Shown here: one piece after another, positions 18,340-25,885 of the stretch | Position numbering within the stretch: the stretch's first letter is position 1 | Layout of the letters: each line of letters begins with the position of its first letter | NCBI RefSeq assembly: GCF_005938625.1 | Contig: NZ_VCNJ01000029.1 | Coordinates: 62,001-126,000, forward strand | DNA from: Pseudomonas fluorescens | GTDB taxonomy: Bacteria; Pseudomonadota; Gammaproteobacteria; Pseudomonadales; Pseudomonadaceae | Length of the DNA stretch: 64,000 nt | Direction: 5' to 3' | The notes under the pieces: model-generated | Told to the model about the DNA's origin: nothing | Databases searched by the model: none | Seen by the model: the letters and a program-made list of their open reading frames with translations, nothing else | Translations under genes and position numbers: made by a program

Positions 18340-19158
18340 TCATTTTTTTGCAGCCGCCAACACTTCATTCAGCGTTGCGTTGGCCCGTTCGGCAGTCTGT
18401 GCATCGCCATGTTTTTTCAGCAGCTCGGTAACTTGGCTTAACTGCCCCGCGCTGAGTCCGACGCGCAGGCTTGCGGCCATGTGCGAGCGCAATTGCGATT
18501 CCACCCCCGGCGTCGCTGCCAGCGCCCCGACGGTGGCCAGTTCGCGGCTTTGCCAGTCGAGGTTGTCGCGCTCGAAGATGTCGCCGAACAGGTGGGTTTG
18601 CAGAAACTGGTTGGCCACCGGGGCGAACTCGAACACCGGGCCTTTGACTGGCGCGCCGGAGATTTTCGTTTGATTCGCGGTGCCGGCGGCCAGCAGCTCA
18701 TCACCGACTGGGATCGCCCGGCTCGGCTCACGCCCCGGCGCATCTTCGATGCCGCGTTGTTTGCGCGCCTGCACCACGGTCATCAGCTCGTTCAAGGCGT
18801 TTAGGCTGCGCGGGAAACCGACGTAGGCGTAAAGCTGCACGAGAATTTCCCGGGTTTCGCTGATGCTCAGGCCAGCATCAAGACCTTGATTGAGGGCTGC
18901 GTTGAGGTTGGGCATGTCGCTGGTCGCCATGAATGCGGCGATCAGTGGAATGGTTTGTTGTTTGCTCGACAGGGTTGCTGTACTGGTTGGTGTGCTGGTC
19001 ATGGTTTGCGATGCCTCGGCTGCTTGATTGATAACGCTGAACATCGCCCCTACGCTCAGGCAGAGCGCCATGAGTGCGGGGAGGGCAGTGCTGTTGCGTC
19101 GGTCAGTGGTCATCGTGATGCGCGACAAGGCAACAAATGGCGCAATCAATCGATTCAT
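18340..19158 (-). CDS. Exported carboxymuconolactone decarboxylase family protein
   Basis: A 272-aa protein with an N-terminal hydrophobic stretch (LPALMALCLSVGAMFSV) that could be a signal peptide or anchor, followed by two CMD/AhpD-like helical repeats (LNAALNQGLDAGLSISETREILVQLYAYVGFPRSLNAL and ELATVGALAATPGVESQLRSHMAASLRVGL). The AhpD CxxC redox pair is missing. ATG at 19158 with GGAG upstream is preferred to an earlier in-frame start. It is the third gene of an apparent operon with an aldo/keto reductase and an exported flavodoxin. Confidence 0.8.
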   Translation of the reverse strand: MNRLIAPFVALSRITMTTDRRNSTALPALMALCLSVGAMFSVINQAAEASQTMTSTPTSTATLSSKQQTIPLIAAFMATSDMPNLNAALNQGLDAGLSISETREILVQLYAYVGFPRSLNALNELMTVVQARKQRGIEDAPGREPSRAIPVGDELLAAGTANQTKISGAPVKGPVFEFAPVANQFLQTHLFGDIFERDNLDWQSRELATVGALAATPGVESQLRSHMAASLRVGLSAGQLSQVTELLKKHGDAQTAERANATLNEVLAAAKK

Positions 19159-19226
19159 TGGATGAACTCCGGTCAGACAGTGAAGTGATCCGTGCAGGGA
19201 ACCGCCGTGGCAGGGCAAGTGATCGC

Positions 19227-19817
19227 CTAGCCCTTGAGAGGGTTATCCGGTAGCCAGCCGTTCACGCGTTCCATGGTTCTGCGCTCCTGCTCGCCCTCCA
19301 TTACAAAACCTTCGATCAGCCTGGCATTGGGCGCGTGCTTTTCGAGAACTCTGCGGCTGTTGCCCAAGCCATAACCGCCATGGGTGTTGAAGGGGATGAG
19401 GGTCTTGCCGGTCAGGTCGTGGGTGCTGAGAAAGGCACGCACGATCGGCGGGGCGGTTTCGCCCCAGATCGGAAAACCGAGATAAATCGTGTCGTAGTCG
19501 CTGAGGGCATGAACCGTGTTTTGCAGCTCGGGTTCGAAGCCGCTGTCTCGCTCCTGACGTGCCTGCTCCACGGTTTGCAGATAGTCCTCGGGGTAGGCGT
19601 GGGCCGGGCGAATCTCGAACAGATCGGCACCCAGTCCACGTTGAATCAGCCCTGCAACCACGCGGGTATTGCCCGAGCGCGAGAAGTACGCGACCAGAAT
19701 CCGCGAGCCTGAGCGCGGTGTTTCACTGGCACTCTGCGTGTCGGCGAGCGACAGCAGTGGGGCGCTGGCCAGTGCGGCGATTACCGTGCGCCGCAGCGGA
19801 TCGTGATCGTGGCTCAT
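19227..19817 (-). CDS. Flavodoxin family protein with N-terminal export signal
   Basis: A 196-aa flavodoxin-like protein. The N terminus has a twin-arginine-like pattern, LRRTVIAALASAPLLSLA, before the mature domain. The FMN phosphate loop is ILVAYFSRSGNTRVV, and YLGFPIWGETAPP gives the second flavin-binding loop. Most flavodoxins are cytoplasmic, so export with the cofactor bound, perhaps by Tat, would be unusual but has precedent. Its start overlaps the stop of the aldo/keto reductase (ATGA). Confidence 0.82.
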   Translation of the reverse strand: MSHDHDPLRRTVIAALASAPLLSLADTQSASETPRSGSRILVAYFSRSGNTRVVAGLIQRGLGADLFEIRPAHAYPEDYLQTVEQARQERDSGFEPELQNTVHALSDYDTIYLGFPIWGETAPPIVRAFLSTHDLTGKTLIPFNTHGGYGLGNSRRVLEKHAPNARLIEGFVMEGEQERRTMERVNGWLPDNPLKG

Positions 19818-20803
19818 CGGCCGACGCGCGCCTTGAGGGCTTCGGGATAACGCTCGCCTTCGATGCGGATTTGCGCCAACGCGGTGTCAATTGCCTTGAG
19901 TTCAGCAGCGTCGAGGGTGATGTCCGCGCCGCCGAGGTTTTCTTCCAGGCGATGCAGTTTGGTCGTCCCCGGAATCGGCACAATCCACGGTGCCTGTGCG
20001 AGCAGCCAGGCCAAAGCGATCTGCGCCGGGGTGGCTTGTTTCTGCGCGGCGATCTGACGGATCAACATGACGAGGCCCTGATTGGCTTGCAGCGCCGACT
20101 GGCTGAAACGCGGGACGATGCTGCGGAAGTCATCGCTGCCGTAAGTGGCCTCGGCCGACACCGTGCCGGTGAGAAAACCTTTACCTAGTGGGCTGAACGG
20201 CACGAAGCCGATGCCCAGTTCCCAAAGCGTCGGCAGGATTTCCTGCTCGGGCTCGCGCCACCACAGCGAGTATTCGCTTTGCAGCGCCGTGACTGGTTGC
20301 ACTGCATGGGCGCGGCGAATGGTTTGCGCACCCGCTTCCGACAGGCCGAAGTGCTTGACCTTGCCTTCGCCAATCAGATCTTTCACGGCACCGGCGACGT
20401 CCTCGATCGGCACGTCCGGATCGACGCGGTGTTGGTAGAGCAAGTCGATGTAATCGGTTTTCAGTCGGCGCAACGAACCCTCGACGGCCATCCGAATGTG
20501 CTCGGGGCGGCTGTTGAGAATCTGCTGCTTATTGTCGTCGCCGAAGGTGAAGCCGAACTTGGTGGCGATGACCACTTGATCGCGCACCGGCGCCAGTGCT
20601 TCGCCGACCACGTGCTCGTTCAGGTAAGGGCCGTAGACCTCGGCGGTGTCGAAGAACGTCACGCCTCGGTCAACGGCTGAACGGATCAGTGCGATGGCTT
20701 GTTGGGTATCCGTGGCCGGACCGTAGCCGTGGCTCAGGCCCATGCAGCCAAAGCCGAGGGCGGATACTTCGAGTGAACTGTTGCCGAGTGTGCGCTTGTG
20801 CAT
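19814..20803 (-). CDS. Aldo/keto reductase
   Basis: A 329-aa NADPH-dependent TIM-barrel reductase. The catalytic tetrad can be traced as Asp and Tyr of FFDTAEVYGPYLNE, Lys of VVIATKFGF and His of LLYQHRVDP. The C-terminal IVPIPGTTKLHRLEENL is the cofactor-binding region of the YajO/PerR-like AKR group. First gene of the operon with the flavodoxin and the CMD protein; the set looks like a detoxification unit for reactive carbonyls, which is inference. Confidence 0.9.
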   Translation of the reverse strand: MHKRTLGNSSLEVSALGFGCMGLSHGYGPATDTQQAIALIRSAVDRGVTFFDTAEVYGPYLNEHVVGEALAPVRDQVVIATKFGFTFGDDNKQQILNSRPEHIRMAVEGSLRRLKTDYIDLLYQHRVDPDVPIEDVAGAVKDLIGEGKVKHFGLSEAGAQTIRRAHAVQPVTALQSEYSLWWREPEQEILPTLWELGIGFVPFSPLGKGFLTGTVSAEATYGSDDFRSIVPRFSQSALQANQGLVMLIRQIAAQKQATPAQIALAWLLAQAPWIVPIPGTTKLHRLEENLGGADITLDAAELKAIDTALAQIRIEGERYPEALKARVGR

Positions 20804-20906
20804 GTCGATCTCCCGTTGGGCGTGGGGAGAACAGTAAGCGAGGTGACTGGTGAGGACTAGATAGGTAAATCGGGATGGCTTGATGAGTTCTGTTCATTAA
20901 TCGACG

Positions 20907-20937
20907 GAATGAGTGAGGGGTAACCTCTCACTCATTC
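20907..20937 (-). terminator. Strong hairpin after the DUF6124 gene
   Basis: Arms of 14 bp (13 paired) around a TAA loop, GAATGAGTGAGGGG-TAA-CCTCTCACTCATTC. It starts 10 bp beyond the DUF6124 stop codon. No T-run follows, so it may stabilise the mRNA end or need Rho. Confidence 0.55.
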
Positions 20938-20947
20938 GGTCTGGTGA

Positions 20948-21313
20948 TTATTGCGGTACGCGCAGCTTGTCCAGCAGTCGATTGACCAACAGCTCGTTCA
21001 GCATGATCACCTGTTGCAGCGCCAGCAGCGGTTTGCGCTCCGGGCCGCCTATTGAGTTGGCGATGTTACCGGCCATGGAGTGGGCGTAGGAAAGCGACTC
21101 ACAGGCTTCGACCAACAGGGTTTCTTCATCCAGCGTGGGGTCGACAAGGTAGACGGGGCGAAACGGGGGCGAGCTTGGTGGAGCGCCCAGTGCTTCGGGT
21201 CGCAGGTAGTAGTCGAGGGCGCGGTCGGTTGCCTCTTTGACCTTTTGCGGGTTGGGCGCGGGGTCGTGAGGGATTGGATCGGTGGGCGGTGGATTTGGCG
21301 TGATTTTGAACAT
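20948..21313 (-). CDS. DUF6124 family protein
   Basis: A 121-aa protein of a family largely confined to Pseudomonas with no known function. It has a proline-rich start (NPPPTDPIPHDPAPNP), then VKEATDRALDYYL and a helical C-terminal half (LDEETLLVEACESLSYAHSMAGNIANS, ALQQVIMLNELLVNRLLDKL). The ATG at 21313 has GGAG 9 bases upstream. The frame stays open 56 codons further up, but no ribosome site is seen there and that stretch looks like structured leader RNA. The ribosome site can be paired with an upstream segment (see the leader). The gene diverges from the ATPase-nuclease module. Confidence 0.8.
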   Translation of the reverse strand: MFKITPNPPPTDPIPHDPAPNPQKVKEATDRALDYYLRPEALGAPPSSPPFRPVYLVDPTLDEETLLVEACESLSYAHSMAGNIANSIGGPERKPLLALQQVIMLNELLVNRLLDKLRVPQ

Positions 21314-21545
21314 AGATAAAGCTCCAATTTGAAAAATGGGAGCCATCACCCTCGCTACCAAACGGCGGGTGGCGGCCATGCGCGGGTTGGTAGACCGGTC
21401 AAATTGGGTAACCCGGCGCTCACGGATGAGCCCCACGCATGCCCACCATACAAAGCCATACCTCAAAAAAGGAGACAGCATCGACGGTGTCGCAACAACG
21501 ACAATTTAAAGCGGGCTACCAAACCCGATCACTGTTTTGCAGTGA
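21314..21545 (-). promoter_or_regulatory. Structured leader RNA of the DUF6124 gene
   Basis: In the mRNA sense CCAAUUUG (21407-21400) is exactly complementary to CAAAUUGG (21331-21324), whose last two G are part of the GGAG ribosome site. Nested inside, CUACCAA (21393-21387) pairs with UUGGUAG (21361-21355). Further 5' are three more stems: GCUCA-UCCG-UGAGC (21431-21418), CGGG-UUUGGUAG-CCCG (21527-21512) and UCACUG-CAAAA-CAGUGA (21545-21529). The loop UUUGGUAG of the middle one repeats the UUGGUAG arm, so two pairings of CUACCAA compete. This looks like a translational switch. The remaining 21546-21843 has no other gene. Confidence 0.5.
21355..21459 (-). CDS. Possible 34-aa leader peptide in the DUF6124 leader
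   Basis: A 35-codon frame starts at ATG 21459, one base after GAGG, and ends at a TAG that is part of the UUGGUAG stem arm. It is rich in Gly, Pro and Trp (MALYGGHAWG at the start, RAWPPPAVW at the end). A ribosome on it would melt the CCAAUUUG arm that hides the downstream ribosome site. The GAGG-ATG spacing is too short to be ideal, so translation is unproven. Confidence 0.25.
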   Translation of the reverse strand: MALYGGHAWGSSVSAGLPNLTGLPTRAWPPPAVW

Positions 21546-21800
21546 CAGGCAAACGATATAGCCCGGCCCATAGCCGTGTAAGCCGGCGGATTCTGGCGTA
21601 CGCGTAGGTAACGACGCAAGGTGTTGTAGGGAGGAGGGCGTAACGGGTTGTGTTATTTAAACGTATCCGCTTAATCGTGTTTATGTACGCCAGACGAGGT
21701 GAACTGCCGGGTATTTGGACTGCGACACCGAGGGGCGTGTAGGTTGAGCAATTTTGTATCTATTAGCACCACGTCAAACGCTATGAGCGCCGAGTAACTG

Positions 21801-21806
21801 TATGAT
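21801..21806 (+). promoter_or_regulatory. Possible -10 element of the ATPase-nuclease module
   Basis: TATGAT, close to the sigma70 consensus, 38 bp before the ATPase start. No good -35 hexamer is seen at 16-18 bp, so this is weak. Confidence 0.25.
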
Positions 21807-21843
21807 GGCGCACTTTATTCAAGGGCCTTAGCAAGGAGCACCC

Positions 21844-23127
21844 ATGATCACTGAGCTGTCGCTCGAAAATTGGAAGAGCTACGAGAAAGCCACCCTTTAT
21901 ATCGATCCACTGTCAGTGCTTGTGGGCACCAATGCCAGTGGTAAGTCGAACGCCTTGGACGCGCTCCTGCTGCTCAATCGCTCCGCGTCCGGGATTATGC
22001 TGACTTCAGCCTTGCAGGGTGATGGCGTCCAGATCCCACTGCGAGGCGGCATCGAATGGGCGGCTAGGCGGCCGGGTTCTATTTTCGCTTTGGCGGTCAC
22101 CTGTCGTGCCGACGACCTGACGGATTACGAATACCGTCTCGAATGCAGCATTCGAGAGAATCGTTGCGAGTTGCAGGCAGAACAGCTCGTTCGAGTGAAG
22201 TATCGACTGGGCAAGGACGGTATTCGAAAATCGCCAGCTGGCAACATCAAGTTGTTCCGCACGGATGCTGGTGCAGAGGACTCGCCGACAATCGTCGCGC
22301 GTCTTTACAATGAAAGAAAGGGCTCTCCACGCCAGTTGAGTCGGACCAACTCAGTCCTTTTTCAGTTGGTTGGGCAGAAGTTGAGGCAGGAAATCCAGGA
22401 TGGCGTCAACCTGGTCATTTCTTCGCTCAGAGATATTTTTATTCTCGACCCCATCCCCTCGCACATGCGGGGTTATTCCTCTCTTTCGGAGCGACTGGAG
22501 TCAGATGCGCGCAATATCGCTGGTGTGCTGGCGGCATTACCTGAAGAAAAGAAAGAAGAAATTGAAGCAGTACTGACCCGATACGCAAGCAAACTACCCG
22601 AGCGAGACATTCGAAGGGTATACGCAGAAACGGTAGGGAAATTTAACTCTGATGCAATGCTTTATTGTGAAGAGTTTTGGCGAGACCAAGGCGAAACCCC
22701 GACTGTTGATGCTCGTGGTATGTCAGATGGCACACTGCGGTTTCTTGCGATCCTGACTGCTTTGCTCACTCGCCCACCCTCAAGTTTGCTGGTCATTGAG
22801 GAGGTGGATAACGGCCTACATCCATCGAGGGCGCGCTTACTCCTGGACATGCTTAAAAGTGTAGGCACTCAGCGCGGCGTAGATGTTTTGGTGACTACTC
22901 ACAATCCGGCGCTCCTGGACGCCATGGGCAACGAGATGGTGCCTTTTATTACTGTAGCCAATCGAGATCCGTCTACAGGTCATAGTGTACTCACCTTGTT
23001 GGAAAGCCTTGAGCAGTTGCCGAAACTATTAGCTCAGGGGCCTATAGGGCGCCTTTCTAGCCAAGGACTGATTGAGGAGAGTATTTCCAACGCGCAAACC
23101 GCATTGGCAGAAGGAGTTGCCGAATGA
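21844..23127 (+). CDS. AAA/ABC-like ATPase, probable defence-module ATPase
   Basis: A 427-aa ATPase of the OLD/AAA_21/RecF-like type. The N terminus ELSLENWKSYEKATL is typical of RecF/SMC-like heads. Walker A is GTNASGKS (residues 28-35), the ABC-signature-like stretch is MSDGTLRFLAIL (about 292-303), Walker B is LLVIEEVDNGLHP (about 313-325) and the switch His is in VTTHNPALLDAM. No TOPRIM nuclease domain is fused, unlike OLD proteins. Its stop overlaps the next start (ATGA), coupling it to a PIN-like nuclease. AGGAG lies 6 bases before the ATG. Codon use is more AT-rich than in neighbours, suggesting acquisition by transfer. Confidence 0.85.
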   Translation: MITELSLENWKSYEKATLYIDPLSVLVGTNASGKSNALDALLLLNRSASGIMLTSALQGDGVQIPLRGGIEWAARRPGSIFALAVTCRADDLTDYEYRLECSIRENRCELQAEQLVRVKYRLGKDGIRKSPAGNIKLFRTDAGAEDSPTIVARLYNERKGSPRQLSRTNSVLFQLVGQKLRQEIQDGVNLVISSLRDIFILDPIPSHMRGYSSLSERLESDARNIAGVLAALPEEKKEEIEAVLTRYASKLPERDIRRVYAETVGKFNSDAMLYCEEFWRDQGETPTVDARGMSDGTLRFLAILTALLTRPPSSLLVIEEVDNGLHPSRARLLLDMLKSVGTQRGVDVLVTTHNPALLDAMGNEMVPFITVANRDPSTGHSVLTLLESLEQLPKLLAQGPIGRLSSQGLIEESISNAQTALAEGVAE

Positions 23128-23633
23128 GTAAGCGCATTTTGATCATGGACACCTCAGTACTGTGTTGCTGGCTACAAGTTCCGGGGAAAGCAGAAGCAGG
23201 TCCGGCAGCGGATCGCTGGGACCATGAGCGAATCAGTAAGTTGATCGCTTTGGAACTTGAGTCAAAGAGCACGTTGGTTCTGCCTTTAGCGACTCTGATC
23301 GAGACGGGTAACCATATAGCCCAAGCCCCTGCTGAGCGGTTCGAGTGCGCCACAGCCTTGGCGGGTTATCTTCGCGAAGCCGCAAGTGCTACATCGCCTT
23401 GGGTGGCATTCACAGAGCAAACAGTCTTGTGGCAATCGGAGAACCTTCACGCCCTCGCTGATGCATGGCCAAAGCTTGCTGCCGAGAAACTGACCATCGG
23501 TGACACCACCATCAAGGACGTGGCGGAGTACTATGCCAAGGCCGGGTACTCAGTTGAAATTCTGACCGGGGATGCTGGCTTAAAAGCGCATGAACCAGCA
23601 CAGCCTGTAAATGTTCCTCGGCGCCGTCGCTGA
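23124..23633 (+). CDS. PIN-like domain protein, probable RNase partner of the ATPase
   Basis: A 169-aa protein with the four acidic positions of a PIN nuclease: Asp9 (LIMDTSVL), Glu60 (LIETGNHI), Asp127 (IGDTTIKDVAEYY, with Asp132 nearby) and Asp150 (ILTGDAGLKAH). PIN proteins cut RNA with a metal ion, as in VapC toxins. Here the usual small antitoxin is absent and the partner is a large ATPase in the same transcript with a 4-bp overlap. The likely reading is a two-component abortive-infection or toxin module in which the ATPase senses or restrains the nuclease. The family assignment is from motif reading only. Confidence 0.7.
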   Translation: MSKRILIMDTSVLCCWLQVPGKAEAGPAADRWDHERISKLIALELESKSTLVLPLATLIETGNHIAQAPAERFECATALAGYLREAASATSPWVAFTEQTVLWQSENLHALADAWPKLAAEKLTIGDTTIKDVAEYYAKAGYSVEILTGDAGLKAHEPAQPVNVPRRRR

Positions 23634-23697
23634 ATGTCAATGCAAGTGGCTGGTCTAGCTGAAAAAACAAGACTGCCTTGATGCTGACGTGATTGAG

Positions 23698-23727
23698 AAA
23701 AGGCCGTTTTTTAAAAGCGGCCTTTTT
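23698..23727 (+). terminator. Intrinsic terminator of the ATPase-PIN module
   Basis: AAAAGGCCG and CGGCCTTTT form a 9-bp stem around an 11-base AT-rich loop, ending in a T-run, 64 bp after the PIN gene stop. It marks the end of the two-gene unit. Confidence 0.85.
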
Positions 23728-23806
23728 AGTACTTCAAGGATAGCTGCCGAGGTTTGCACAACTGCTATGTTTCAACGGTGAAACAGGTAAACAGAGGACC
23801 GGGACT

Positions 23807-24199
23807 ATGAACCGAGTTACCGGCGGATGCCTATGCGGCGATGTCCGTTTTGAAGTGGCAGGTCAGCCTTACCGAATCGGCATCTGCCACTGCCTCGACT
23901 GCCGCAAACGCCACGGCGCGCTGTTCGGTACCTCGGCCATATTCCCCGAGAATGCGTTGAAGGTCACCGGCGAAACCCGCGACTATAACGGGCGCTTTTT
24001 CTGCCCGCGCTGCGGCTCTCCGGTGTTCGCGCGTTCCGAAGATGAAGTAGAGGTCAACGTCGGATCGCTCGATGAGCCTAATCAGTTCAAACCCACCTAC
24101 GAACTCTGGACCATTCGCCGCGAGGCGTGGCTGCCGGCGCTTCCACTGGCTCACCACTACGAGCGTGATCGCGAAAACACTGGCCGAACCGAAGATTAA
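23807..24199 (+). CDS. GFA (glutathione-dependent formaldehyde-activating) family protein
   Basis: A 130-aa zinc protein of the CENP-V/GFA fold. Cysteines sit in GGCLCGDVRFEV (residues 6-17), GICHCLDCRKRHGALF (about 27-42) and FFCPRCGSPVFARS (about 68-81), the expected two-zinc pattern. The founding member was proposed to join formaldehyde to glutathione, but most members, including this one, have no proven activity. It lies between the defence-module terminator and a palindromic repeat and appears to be single. Confidence 0.87.
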   Translation: MNRVTGGCLCGDVRFEVAGQPYRIGICHCLDCRKRHGALFGTSAIFPENALKVTGETRDYNGRFFCPRCGSPVFARSEDEVEVNVGSLDEPNQFKPTYELWTIRREAWLPALPLAHHYERDRENTGRTED

Positions 24200-24220
24200 T
24201 TGCAGCCCACAATCTGCCTG

Positions 24221-24307
24221 TGTAGGAGCTGCGGAACGCTGCGATCTTTTGACGTTGATTTTCAAGGCGCAAAATCAAAAGATCGCAGCGTTCCGCAGCT
24301 CCTACAT
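24221..24307. repeat. Inverted repeat of the TGTAGGAGCTGC family
   Basis: Arms start TGTAGGAGCTGCGGAACGCT and close with its mirror ending GCAGCTCCTACA; the inner ends contain GATCTTTTGA/TCAAAAGATC. Related elements are at 43271-43346 and 62463-62552. Confidence 0.85.
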
Positions 24308-24310
24308 TGT

Positions 24311-25141
24311 TCAACCGCGAATAAAGGCCAACAGATCCGCGTTGATCGTTTCGGCCTCCGTCGTCGGCATCCCGTGCGGGAACCCCGGATACGATTTCAA
24401 CGTGCCGTTCGGCAGCAACTTGGCCGACAACGGCCCCGAATCCGCATACGGCACAATCTGATCATCCTCGCCATGCATCACCAGCACCGGCACCGTGACC
24501 TTCTTCAAGTCCTCGGTGAAATCCGTCTGCGAAAACGCCACGATCCCGTCGTAATGCGCCTTCGCCCCACCGATCATGCCCTGACGCCACCAGTTGGCAA
24601 TAATCCCTTCCGATGGCGTGGCGCCCGGTCGGTTGTAGCCATAAAACGGACCGGTCGGAATATCCCGATAAAACTGCGCGCGATTCGCCGCCAGTTGCGC
24701 CTGAAAGTCATCGAACACCGATTTCGGTAGCCCACCCGGATTGCTCTCGGTCTGCACCATCAACGGTGGCACCGCGCTGATCAACACACCTTTGGCGACG
24801 TTGTCCTGACCATGCCGGGCGATGTAATGAATCACCTCACCGCCACCGGTCGAGTGACCGACATGCACCACGTTCTTCAGCCCCAGATGATTAACCACGG
24901 CCAGCGTATCGTCGGCGTAATGATCCATATCGTGCCCGTCCCAGACCTGGCTCGAACGCCCATGCCCACGGCGATCATGGGCAACCACCCGGAAGCCTTT
25001 GCCGAGAAAAAACAGCATCTGCGCATCCCAATCGTCGGAACTGAGCGGCCAGCCGTGGTGGAAGTGGATCACTGGCGCGTCTTTCGGGCCCCAGTCCTTG
25101 TAGAAAATCTCGACGCCGTCTTTGCTGGTGACAAATCCCAT
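24311..25141 (-). CDS. Alpha/beta hydrolase, non-heme chloroperoxidase-like
   Basis: A 276-aa cytoplasmic alpha/beta hydrolase. The nucleophile elbow is VGHSTGG with Ser97; the acid is in VMHGEDDQIVPY and the base in GFPHGM near the C terminus. The cap and oxyanion region HHGWPLSSDDWD are typical of bacterial cofactor-free haloperoxidases, which are esterases with perhydrolase side activity. Natural substrate unknown. It is transcribed away from iorA across a 266-bp gap in which I see no clear regulatory site. Confidence 0.87.
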   Translation of the reverse strand: MGFVTSKDGVEIFYKDWGPKDAPVIHFHHGWPLSSDDWDAQMLFFLGKGFRVVAHDRRGHGRSSQVWDGHDMDHYADDTLAVVNHLGLKNVVHVGHSTGGGEVIHYIARHGQDNVAKGVLISAVPPLMVQTESNPGGLPKSVFDDFQAQLAANRAQFYRDIPTGPFYGYNRPGATPSEGIIANWWRQGMIGGAKAHYDGIVAFSQTDFTEDLKKVTVPVLVMHGEDDQIVPYADSGPLSAKLLPNGTLKSYPGFPHGMPTTEAETINADLLAFIRG

Positions 25142-25407
25142 GTTCGCAACTCCAGACCAATCTGATGGATAACCCGCGCGGTAATCGCGGACCGGTTTCG
25201 CTCATGACGAGTTTTCTACTGTGCAGGCTCGGTGAGAGCCGTTATCAACTGTAGGATTAAAGTCGACATCTGCATGACCGGTGGTCGCAACGTCTGGCTT
25301 CGTGCGCAAATTAGGCTTTGCTGAAAGGGATAAGCCGAGGCGCGCGTAGGCATCGATGGCCACAGCGACGCCCCTTCAGAACACCGTGAGTCTGAGGAAT
25401 TTCCCCG

Positions 25408-25863
25408 ATGCTGACCTTGAATATCAATGGCAAGGATCAGGAGCTCGATGTCCCCGCGGACATGCCGTTGCTCTGGGTCCTGCGCGATGTCGCGCACCTG
25501 ACTGGCACCAAATTTGGCTGTGGCATGGCCCAGTGCGGGGCCTGCACCGTGCACGTTGACGGCGCGCCTTTGCGTGCCTGCATTACCCCCGCAACCGCCG
25601 TGGCCCACGGCCAGAAAATCCTCACCATCGAAGGCCTGTCCACCGACGGTTCGCACCCGGTGCAGCAAGCCTGGGCCGAGCTCGATGTGGTGCAGTGCGG
25701 TTACTGCCAGTCGGGGCAGATCATGTCTGCGGCGGCACTGCTGGCGAAAATCCCCAAGCCCACCGACAGCGATATCGATCAGGCGCTCTCCGGCAACATC
25801 TGCCGTTGCGGCACCTATCCCAGGATCCGCGCAGCTGTGAAGCGTGCGTCGGAAATCGGCTGA
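25408..25863 (+). CDS. iorA: Isoquinoline 1-oxidoreductase-like small subunit, 2x[2Fe-2S]
   Basis: A 151-aa electron-transfer subunit of the xanthine-oxidase family. The plant-type cluster uses cysteines in GTKFGCGMAQCGACTVHVDG and RAC (about residues 38-62); the second cluster uses CGYCQSG and CRCGTYPR (about 96-138). GAGGA precedes the ATG. It sits 22 bp ahead of the molybdenum subunit gene and passes electrons from it, probably to the cytochrome encoded third. The name reflects the family; aldehydes or N-heterocycles are both possible substrates. Confidence 0.88.
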   Translation: MLTLNINGKDQELDVPADMPLLWVLRDVAHLTGTKFGCGMAQCGACTVHVDGAPLRACITPATAVAHGQKILTIEGLSTDGSHPVQQAWAELDVVQCGYCQSGQIMSAAALLAKIPKPTDSDIDQALSGNICRCGTYPRIRAAVKRASEIG

Positions 25864-25885
25864 TTCAATCTGTGGGAGATGGGTG

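Noticed and set aside
21314..21481. N-terminal extension of the DUF6124 protein
   Set aside because: The frame is open, but internal starts lack a ribosome site and the sequence is better explained by paired RNA segments; the family start MFKITPNPPP has a good GGAG.
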